Source of the DNA: an uncultured Kiritimatiellota bacterium
Lineage (GTDB): Bacteria; Verrucomicrobiota; Kiritimatiellia; RFP12; UBA1067
Assembly: GCA_934667425.1 (NCBI GenBank)
Contig: CAKULV010000079.1
Location: 1 to 8,079, forward strand
Direction of reading: 5' to 3'
Length of the DNA: 8,079 bases
The notes below the pieces were generated by a model. That model was not told the DNA's origin, made no database searches, and saw only the letters and a program-made list of their open reading frames with translations. The position numbers and the translations under genes were made by a program. The stretch's first letter is position 1; each line of letters opens with the position of its first letter. Positions 1 through 5,869 of this stretch are shown here, in pieces.

Positions 1-49
<49 letters not shown>

Positions 50-51
50 GC

Positions 52-84
52 CGTTTTCGGTCGAGCGGAAGCTCGCCCCTCCCG
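52..84 (+). repeat. Hairpin repeat element, left copy
   Basis: The element reads CGTTTTCGGTCG, then a ten-base apex (64-73), then CGCCCCTCCCG. It folds into a stem pairing 59-66 with 71-78, with one T:C mismatch (61/76) and a GGAA tetraloop (67-70), a GNRA-type loop. The outer 23 positions match the right-hand element at 7782-7814 in 21 places, while the apex differs and still pairs. There is no following T tract, so it is not a classical intrinsic terminator. An alternative fold pairs GAGCGG (63-68) with CCGCTC (82-87). Its function is unknown; it is most likely a dispersed intergenic repeat. Confidence 0.7.
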
Positions 85-87
85 CTC

Positions 88-149
88 GTAGTTGGTAGAT
101 GGTAGCCGCTCAACTTCTCAACCTCATCACGCAATCGCAAATCGCAAAT
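88..149. repeat. Degenerate heptamer repeat tract, left
   Basis: Three units in 7-base phase open the tract: GTAGTTG (88-94), GTAGATG (95-101) and GTAGCCG (102-108). They are followed by looser 6-8-base units of CTCAAC type (109-129) and CGCAAAT type (130-149; the last two are perfect 7-mers at 136-142 and 143-149). The reverse complement of 88-105 matches 7870-7887 of the right-hand tract in 15 of 18 positions, and all three differences fall at the same position of the heptad. The tract is noncoding and its role is unknown. Confidence 0.65.
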
Positions 150-293
150 TGATTCCATCGTGGGTTATGGAGAAGGACAGGCTTGGCAAGATCATTGAAG
201 CGTGTGGCCATACGGCGCGTTGACGTAACGACCCTGTTCTGAAATTGGAAACCGTGCATTTGCCGAAGGTTCTGTTTGCCATGCGGCGTGGAT
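150..293. other. Gene-free leader region
   Basis: No credible gene is present on either strand; the small open frames here have no start signals or recognisable protein features. The only structure I see is a direct repeat GCCATRCGGCG at 207-217 and 278-288 (10 of 11 identical), each followed within a few bases by TTGAC (220-224 and 294-298). The second copy abuts the promoter -35 element. The first TTGACG has no acceptable -10 box at the right distance, so I do not call a second promoter. Confidence 0.5.
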
Positions 294-323
294 TTGACAG
301 TAGAAAAAAAAAACATATATAAT
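294..323 (+). promoter_or_regulatory. Consensus sigma-70-type promoter for the three-gene cluster
   Basis: A perfect -35 hexamer TTGACA (294-299) is separated by 18 bases from a perfect -10 hexamer TATAAT (318-323). The spacer contains an uninterrupted ten-A run (304-313). Transcription would start near 329-331, leaving a leader of about 43 bases before the preferred start of the hexosaminidase gene. Both hexamers match the housekeeping consensus exactly, which suggests strong expression unless it is repressed. Confidence 0.85.
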
Positions 324-337
324 GGCGCAGTTTTTTC

Positions 338-349
338 GTACAATTGTGC
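338..349. promoter_or_regulatory. Possible operator palindrome just downstream of the start site
   Basis: ACAATTGT (340-347) is a perfect 8-bp palindrome, extended to 12 bp (GTACAATTGTGC) with one mismatched pair. It lies about 8-18 bases after the predicted transcription start, where a bound repressor could block a promoter that otherwise matches consensus. An 8-bp palindrome can occur by chance and no regulator gene is in the window, so this is only a candidate. Confidence 0.25.
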
Positions 350-360
350 CGTAGATGAGA

Positions 361-365
361 AAGGA
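361..365 (+). promoter_or_regulatory. Shine-Dalgarno deciding the gene 1 start
   Basis: AAGGA lies seven bases before the ATG at 373. The alternative ATG at 355 has no purine-rich site at the right distance. This favours 373 over 355, removing six residues from the longest open frame. Confidence 0.65.
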
Positions 366-372
366 TAGTCCA

Positions 373-2358
373 ATGACATTTCGGAACGAGGCCGATGGCA
401 TGGCCAAGTCGCCAAGGCCAGGGATATATTCGCCGTGCCGCAGGGTGATGTCCGTTGCGTCGACGGCTTGTCTCGCCTTGTGCGTTTCGGCCATCCCGCT
501 GGACGAGCTGACCCCTGAACCGCGCATTGCTGCCGCGACCGGCGGGGTGGCGGGCATGGCGGCTGTCGCTAACGTGACGGTGCGGAAGGGCGACGTGACT
601 GGCGCCCCTGCGGGCGTCGCGGACGAAGCCTACGCGATAGACGTGACGGCCTCGAACGTCACCATCACGGCGCGTGGAGATGGAGGTGAGCGTTATGCTC
701 GCACAACGCTTGCGCAACTGGCAAAGCTGTCGGGAGCGGAAGTCCCCTGTTGCACGATTCGCGACTGGCCAAGCCTCCGATGGCGAGGCTTTATGCTCGA
801 CGTAGGGCGCAACTACCTTGACGTGCCTTCGATCAAGGATCTGCTGGACGTGATGGCAGCGTACAAGCTCAACCTCTTCCACTGGCACCTGACCGAGTAC
901 TACGCCTGGCGACTCCAGTCTAAACGTTATCCCGAGTTGGAGAAGAATGGGTACTACGATCCGTTGGGCACCCGGCACGGCGGAAAGTTCTACACGCAAG
1001 AGGAGTTCCGCGAGATTGTGGACTATGCGGCGGCGCGAGGCGTTACGGTCATGCCGGAATTTGACATTCCGGGACACGCCGAGGCGTTCCGCAGCGCATT
1101 CGGCTTCAAGTCTATGCGCGATGAAGGTGTCGTGGAGACGCTGGTTGATCTCGTGGACGAGCTGTGTTCGCTTGCGCCGAGGGAGAAGATGCCGTTCATC
1201 CACCTTGGAGGCGATGAGGTGTGGGCGGAGCGTGAAAAGTTCCACCCCGGCGACATGACGCGAGTGGCGAAGGCGGTGTCGGACAACGGGCGGACGGTTG
1301 TCGCCTGGATGCCGGGCGAAGGCTTTGAAGCGGCAGGGCCGCACGTCGCAATGCTATGGAGCACGTCGCGGATTCCCGACTGTTCATGGTTTGACGCGCG
1401 GGGCTGGTACATCGATATGCACGATCCATTCGAGATCCTCGGTCTGGCCGCCTATCTGGCGCCGTTCCGTGGAGATTCCGGCGATGAGCGGCAGTTGGGT
1501 GCGATCTTTTGCGCCTGGCATGATAGCGCGGTCGGTCTGCCGTACAGCAGGACATTTGTCTCGCAGCCGGTATTCCCCGCCTGCGTGGCGTTTGGCGACC
1601 TCTATTGGCACGGGCGAGCTTACCAACCGACGTTCGCGGTTCGGCGTCTGCCGCTGGCAGGCGACCCGGCTCTGGATGTCGCCCGCGACCTTGAACGCCG
1701 CATCGTCGCCCAGCGCGACAAGGTGCTGACTGGCTTTCGGCATCCGTTCCATTTCGTGCGCCAGACGCAGATGCGATGGCGCATGACCGATGCCGACGGA
1801 CGCCTGATCGCCAAGGACATCGCGCAGGGCTCGGTATTTCCGCATTACAAGCCTGGAAATCCGCAGAATTTCGTGAAGGAGTCGAAAGGACTTGTGATTG
1901 CCGAGACGTGGATTCGCTCGCCGGACGACCGGGAGATTGGAGCCTGGATCGGCTTCACGGCATACGACCGCGACCACGGGCGCAGCCCGACGGGCGGCAC
2001 GCCAGACCTTGGACAGTGGAACCGCTTTGGCGCCAGGATCGAGCTCAACGGCAAGCCTATCCCGCCCCCCGAATGGCAGCAGCCTTCGCTGAAGCCCGGC
2101 AAGCGCGTACCGTCAATCCCGGACACGGTCTACGAGATCGAGGAGATGCCCATGACCAACGACGAGTGGTACCTGCGCGAGCCGACGCGGATTCGGCTCA
2201 GGAAAGGGTGGAATCACGTGAAGATGACGCTGCCGATGCCGAAGGACGTAGGCGTGTGGACGCAGCGCTGGGTCGGCACGTTCATGCCGGTCGCGGGGAC
2301 GACGGATCACCCTCGCGAGGTCGAAGGCCTCGAATATTCGTCAGACCCGCAGGAATGA
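373..2358 (+). CDS. Secreted GH20-family beta-N-acetylhexosaminidase-like protein
   Basis: Predicted 661-residue glycoside hydrolase of family 20, expected to release terminal GlcNAc or GalNAc from glycans outside the cytoplasm. A weak, late signal sequence is visible (CRR near 22-24, then a hydrophobic stretch to about 40); M26 (base 448) could instead be the start. Residues ~40-134 resemble a shortened GH20b N-terminal domain. The catalytic barrel follows: WRGFMLDVGR (137-146), HWHLTEYYAWR (170-180), MPEFDIPGH (227-235) and the GGDE pair D281/E282. In this family the Asp positions the substrate acetamido group and the Glu is the acid/base. WYID (345-348) and WHD (382-384) fit the later substrate-pocket motifs. 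Residues ~457-661 form a beta-rich C-terminal region ending GLEYSSD, a style of ending I associate with Bacteroidetes GH20 enzymes. Oddities: HLTE replaces the common HLTD, and WHD replaces the usual W-x-E. Gene 2 follows after 59 bases with no terminator. Family assignment is secure; the exact substrate is not. Confidence 0.9.
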   Translation: MTFRNEADGMAKSPRPGIYSPCRRVMSVASTACLALCVSAIPLDELTPEPRIAAATGGVAGMAAVANVTVRKGDVTGAPAGVADEAYAIDVTASNVTITARGDGGERYARTTLAQLAKLSGAEVPCCTIRDWPSLRWRGFMLDVGRNYLDVPSIKDLLDVMAAYKLNLFHWHLTEYYAWRLQSKRYPELEKNGYYDPLGTRHGGKFYTQEEFREIVDYAAARGVTVMPEFDIPGHAEAFRSAFGFKSMRDEGVVETLVDLVDELCSLAPREKMPFIHLGGDEVWAEREKFHPGDMTRVAKAVSDNGRTVVAWMPGEGFEAAGPHVAMLWSTSRIPDCSWFDARGWYIDMHDPFEILGLAAYLAPFRGDSGDERQLGAIFCAWHDSAVGLPYSRTFVSQPVFPACVAFGDLYWHGRAYQPTFAVRRLPLAGDPALDVARDLERRIVAQRDKVLTGFRHPFHFVRQTQMRWRMTDADGRLIAKDIAQGSVFPHYKPGNPQNFVKESKGLVIAETWIRSPDDREIGAWIGFTAYDRDHGRSPTGGTPDLGQWNRFGARIELNGKPIPPPEWQQPSLKPGKRVPSIPDTVYEIEEMPMTNDEWYLREPTRIRLRKGWNHVKMTLPMPKDVGVWTQRWVGTFMPVAGTTDHPREVEGLEYSSDPQE

Positions 2359-2406
2359 AAGGCTTTCAGGACGGCAAGAACAGGAAAACAACACTAACCA
2401 AACGAG

Positions 2407-2411
2407 AGGAG
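2407..2411 (+). promoter_or_regulatory. Strong Shine-Dalgarno for gene 2
   Basis: AGGAG sits six bases before the ATG at 2418. It fixes the start even though the same frame stays open for 214 more codons upstream, inside the end of gene 1. A signal peptide begins directly at this ATG. Confidence 0.85.
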
Positions 2412-2417
2412 ATACCC

Positions 2418-5400
2418 ATGGCAACAAGGAAATTGACGATCGCCCTTGGCCTTGCGCTTGTCTGCCAGGCGGCGCTGGCCGCGACCGAGGTAAGGTGGAC
2501 GGGCGGCGGATCCGACACGCGGATGACGACGCAGGGGAACTGGGCAACTCCCGTCACGCTGACGGACGGCTCTTTGCTGGCGGCGTTCGGCAACGGCGGG
2601 AGCGCGGCAGGGGTAGTCGGGCAGCTCTACCTGAACGGCGTAAGGTTCGACAGCGGCTCCGCGTTCACTGTCTCGGCGGCGGACGCCTCGGCCGATCTCG
2701 CCATCGGAGACGGGGGAATTGCGGCGGCGAAGGCGGCAGACTACAGGATATCCGCGCCGGTCAGGATACTTGCCGACCAGACATGGGAACTCGAGAGCGT
2801 ATCGGGATGCAAGCTCACGATTTCCGGCCCGCTGAACGCCGGACAGTCGCCGTACACGATCACCATTGCCGGCGGGGGGAGGATAGACGTTTCCGGCGGC
2901 GGGGACTTTGCCGGCTCGGTCAACATCCAGGGTGGCAGCGTAGTCCTCTACGGGAGGGACGCCTTCGGTTCTGGAGAGGGAACGATCTCCGTTCAGGAGA
3001 GGGCTGTGAGCCTGAGTGGGACTACGGTCGCGAAGGACTTTTTCTTTGACTGCGGCACGACATGGAGCAGCAAGGCGCGAATAGGTGTCTGGGCAGGGAA
3101 TTCCGCAATCAGGGGCAAGGTGTCGTTCAGCGACCAAAACTTCACCATTTGCCCGTACATGAATTCGTGCGTGATGTTCGAGGGTGGCGTAGAGGGGCCT
3201 GGTTGGCCGTGTCTGCGAGAAGGCTCAGGCGGACGGATTGTCTTTACGGAAACACCAGTCTCGTTTCGACATGGGCTGGGTGCCATCGGCGACGGAACGC
3301 CCGATGCGGCGGGCTTTGCCTATTACATCGATTTCTCTGTGACGGACAACGTTCTGCCGAGCCTCGGTACGGAGGGGTGGCCGCTGAAGAATGCCTACGT
3401 CAGGACCACTGTAGACCGGACGTTTGGGGCTACGGGGACGGCGCTTTACCTCGCGAGCGGCGTTGTGCTGGATCTGTGCGGAACGGAGCAGAACTTTGGC
3501 AACCTGACCGCAACCGTTGGCACGGGACATCTCCCAGTCATCACCAGCACTTCGACAAATCCGGCCAAGTTGCATCTCAACCAGGCGAAAGCCTCGACGC
3601 CATCCGTCATCTTTGCTGGCAATCTCTCCGTGGACTTCGTTGGGCCTGTCATGACAACGATAGACCGGGCCATGACGGCCACGGGCGAAGTTATCGTCAC
3701 TTCGGGTACACTGGCCTTCACGGCGGACGGCTCGTGGACAACGGCGACGAGGCTGTCGGTGGCCGACGGCGCCTCCGTGTCGCTCGCGCGGGCTGACACC
3801 TTCGGGCGCGGGATGGAGGTGTCCCTTGTCGGCGACGGCAGACTGCAGATCGCGGCGGGCGTGACGCAGACCGTATCGCTGCTGACGGTGGACGGAGTCT
3901 CGCTTCCTCGCGCGGAGTACCAGATGGGAGAAGGGACGCTCAACGTCCTGTACAGCGGGCGGCACGACGCGGTGGACGGGACGCTGACGGTCGAGGCCGG
4001 GGAAAAGGTGACGATAGGCGAGGATTTCATCTGCGACCCCTTCGATACGATAGTCCTTGGGGACAACGCGGAACTCGACCTTCGCACGGCGGCGTTCCTC
4101 CCCGACGGGGCGGAAGTGACATTGGCCGTGGGGCAGGGGGCGGCACTGACGCTGGCGGAAGGCCTTGACCTGTACGTGAAGTCGGCTACGGTCGCCGGCG
4201 TCGCCGTCGGGCCCGGGCGCCACACGGCGGCTGACCTTGCGTGGCTTCGCGGCAACGCCGCGATTTACGTCCCCTACGGGCCGATCGCGGGGACGGACGT
4301 GCGCTGGACGGGAGGCGGAGGCGACGAGCGGATGGCGACGGCGGGGAACTGGTCTGGCGCGATCGATCTCGCGGGCGGCACGTCGCGGGCGGTGCTTGCC
4401 GATGGGGGCGCGAAGGCCGTCGTGTCGGGCTCGCCGTTCCTCAACGGAATCTCGTTCGTGAAGGACGGCTTCGCGGTGGCGGCGGCGGACATGGCGGCAT
4501 CCCTGCGCTTGGCGTCTGGCGGCCTCTCGGTGGAGGCGAACGGATGCTCTCTCGGCGTGCCGGTGGAGATTGCCGGCGATCAGGCGTGGGACGTCGCGGG
4601 CGGCAAGACATTGACCGTATCCGGTCCGCTCCTTTCGGATCCGCTCGCGAGGTATGCGCTTCGCAAGACAGGCGGCGGATCGCTGCGCCTCTCAGGAAGC
4701 CACGGAACGTTTCCCGGCATGGTGTCGCTCGAGGGCGGCGAAGTGATAGTGAGCGGAGAAGATCCCCTTGGAATCGGCGACGGGCAGGTTCTGGTAGGGC
4801 CGAAGCGGATGCTAACGTTGTCGAACGGAACCGTCAGCAAGCCGGTGCATATAGACATCGACCCCGCCGACAGATGGAACAACAAGACGGGGATTTCCGT
4901 GTGGGGCGATCCTGCAGGCCCGTCGGAAATCAGGGGCAAGGTGACGTGTGCGTACGGCAACGTATTCACATACGTCTATTCGCACAATGCGATGATGACG
5001 CGGATGACCTTCTCGGGGGGCGTCGAAAGCGATGGCTACCTGTTTCTCAACTGCTGGGGCGGAACGTCGAACGATGTCGGCTACGCGACCGTCGTCTTCA
5101 CGAACGGTCCGTGCGTGAGCCGATACCCGATCTGTCCGATCGCCAGCAACCCGAACGTGGACGGCATCAGCTACAGGGTGCAGTTCGCCGCGCCGAGCAA
5201 CAGGTTCCAGACGCTGGGGACTTCCCAATACCGCTTCCAAAGCGCCGAGATACACACTACGGCCGACGGCGCGTTTGACGACGGCGACATGCGCGTCTAC
5301 CTGGGCTACGACCTGACCTGGGACCTTTGCGGCACCTGGCAGAGCGTCGGGTTCATCGAGTCCTACCGGGCGGATGGTCGCCGCCCGCCGACCATCACAA

Positions 5401-5840
5401 ATTCCGCGGAGCGCGCCGCGACGCTTTCGTTCCGCCAGAGCGGCAAGAAGGACTGGACGAACGAGGCCGTGTTCGGCGGAAGGCTGGACGTCGTGATGAC
5501 TGGCGACAGCAGGCTGACGGTCACTCAGCCGATGGCGGCGGACGGCGATATCACGGTCAACTCCGGCACACTGGCGTTCGAGGGCGGCGGCGCTTGGCGG
5601 CGGGCAAGGGAGGTGACGGTTGCCGGGACAGGGCGCATGGAGCTTTCCCGCTCGCGGACGTTCGACAAGACGTGTTCCCTTGCCGTAGAGTCGCAGGATT
5701 CGCTTTATCTCGGCCCGGGGGTCGTCCAGCGCGTCTCGAGACTCGTGCTTGGAGGGGTCGGGCACGGTTCCGGCAGTTTTCGGTTCGGCGACGGCTTGGT
5801 TCGCGTGGGCGACCTGGGGGCTGTCGTCGTAATCAGGTAG
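2418..5840 (+). CDS. Large secreted beta-strand-repeat protein with internal duplication
   Basis: Predicted 1140-residue exported protein of unknown function. A clear signal peptide (MATRKLTIALGLALVCQAALA, cleavage after about residue 21) is followed by two tandem versions of one module, residues 23-625 and 626-1140. Both begin RWTGGG-x-D-x-RM-x-T-x-GNW and share in order LNG-x2-F, a glycine-rich strand repeat (about 148-186 and 746-790), IRGKV, F-x-GGVE, DLCGT-x-Q and SGTLAF. The strand repeat (GGGRIDVSGGGDFAGSVNIQ) resembles the autotransporter-associated beta-strand repeat (PATR, TIGR02601), so a beta-helix or beta-solenoid fold is likely. There is no C-terminal autotransporter barrel, PEP-CTERM, LPXTG or obvious type IX sorting signal, so how it would reach the surface is not explained. 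It lies between two other exported proteins, 59 bases after gene 1 and 29 bases before gene 3. Plausible roles are adhesion, surface layer or glycan-binding scaffold. The coding call is firm; the function is not known. Confidence 0.88.
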   Translation: MATRKLTIALGLALVCQAALAATEVRWTGGGSDTRMTTQGNWATPVTLTDGSLLAAFGNGGSAAGVVGQLYLNGVRFDSGSAFTVSAADASADLAIGDGGIAAAKAADYRISAPVRILADQTWELESVSGCKLTISGPLNAGQSPYTITIAGGGRIDVSGGGDFAGSVNIQGGSVVLYGRDAFGSGEGTISVQERAVSLSGTTVAKDFFFDCGTTWSSKARIGVWAGNSAIRGKVSFSDQNFTICPYMNSCVMFEGGVEGPGWPCLREGSGGRIVFTETPVSFRHGLGAIGDGTPDAAGFAYYIDFSVTDNVLPSLGTEGWPLKNAYVRTTVDRTFGATGTALYLASGVVLDLCGTEQNFGNLTATVGTGHLPVITSTSTNPAKLHLNQAKASTPSVIFAGNLSVDFVGPVMTTIDRAMTATGEVIVTSGTLAFTADGSWTTATRLSVADGASVSLARADTFGRGMEVSLVGDGRLQIAAGVTQTVSLLTVDGVSLPRAEYQMGEGTLNVLYSGRHDAVDGTLTVEAGEKVTIGEDFICDPFDTIVLGDNAELDLRTAAFLPDGAEVTLAVGQGAALTLAEGLDLYVKSATVAGVAVGPGRHTAADLAWLRGNAAIYVPYGPIAGTDVRWTGGGGDERMATAGNWSGAIDLAGGTSRAVLADGGAKAVVSGSPFLNGISFVKDGFAVAAADMAASLRLASGGLSVEANGCSLGVPVEIAGDQAWDVAGGKTLTVSGPLLSDPLARYALRKTGGGSLRLSGSHGTFPGMVSLEGGEVIVSGEDPLGIGDGQVLVGPKRMLTLSNGTVSKPVHIDIDPADRWNNKTGISVWGDPAGPSEIRGKVTCAYGNVFTYVYSHNAMMTRMTFSGGVESDGYLFLNCWGGTSNDVGYATVVFTNGPCVSRYPICPIASNPNVDGISYRVQFAAPSNRFQTLGTSQYRFQSAEIHTTADGAFDDGDMRVYLGYDLTWDLCGTWQSVGFIESYRADGRRPPTITNSAERAATLSFRQSGKKDWTNEAVFGGRLDVVMTGDSRLTVTQPMAADGDITVNSGTLAFEGGGAWRRAREVTVAGTGRMELSRSRTFDKTCSLAVESQDSLYLGPGVVQRVSRLVLGGVGHGSGSFRFGDGLVRVGDLGAVVVIR
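2484..4292 (+). repeat. Protein module copy A (residues 23-625)
   Basis: This is the first copy of the duplicated module in gene 2. It contains an extra C-terminal stretch of about 95-100 residues (roughly from VEAGEKVTIG to IYVPYG) that copy B lacks. That stretch ends with a GPGRHTAADLAWL-type segment that resembles the natural end of a stand-alone protein. The copies are clearly diverged at DNA level, but short identical patches survive, for example AATCAGGGGCAAGGTG around the IRGKV motif. Confidence 0.75.
4293..5837 (+). repeat. Protein module copy B (residues 626-1140)
   Basis: This is the second copy of the gene 2 module, collinear with copy A from RWTGGG through SGTLAF. It closes with SFRFGDGLVRVGDL, matching EYQMGEGTLNVL of copy A, and then stops within about 10 residues. 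It therefore lacks the terminal segment seen in copy A. Low overall similarity points to an old duplication rather than recent recombination. Confidence 0.75.
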
Positions 5841-5857
5841 ACAACGAAAGGATAAAA

Positions 5858-5861
5858 GAGG
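5858..5861 (+). promoter_or_regulatory. Shine-Dalgarno for gene 3 (two possible starts)
   Basis: GAGG (5858-5861) is eight bases before the ATG at 5870. A second site, AAAGGA (5847-5852), is eight bases before an in-frame GTG at 5861. The GTG start would add only three residues (M-N-R) to the signal peptide. ATG at 5870 is preferred on start codon and GAGGTG context, but the choice is not decisive. Confidence 0.55.
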
Positions 5862-5869
5862 TGAACAGG

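Noticed and set aside
220..248. Second promoter using TTGACG at 220-225
   Set aside because: The sequence 16-18 bases downstream (around AATTGG) does not resemble a -10 box.
355..372. Upstream ATG at 355 as the start of gene 1
   Set aside because: No Shine-Dalgarno lies at a suitable distance, whereas AAGGA is well placed for the ATG at 373. The six extra residues add nothing recognisable.
127..1344. 405-codon open frame on the minus strand opposite gene 1
   Set aside because: It is antisense to the clearly conserved GH20 catalytic barrel, lacks motifs and is composition-driven.
1776..2417. Open frame extending gene 2 upstream by 214 codons
   Set aside because: It overlaps the C-terminal part of the hexosaminidase gene in another frame and has Arg/Ala-rich shadow composition. 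The strong Shine-Dalgarno and signal peptide place the true start at 2418.
5327..5869. Open frame extending gene 3 upstream by about 180 codons
   Set aside because: It lies inside gene 2 in another frame and has low-complexity Arg/Gly/Pro composition. A signal peptide and ribosome binding sites mark the start near 5861-5870.
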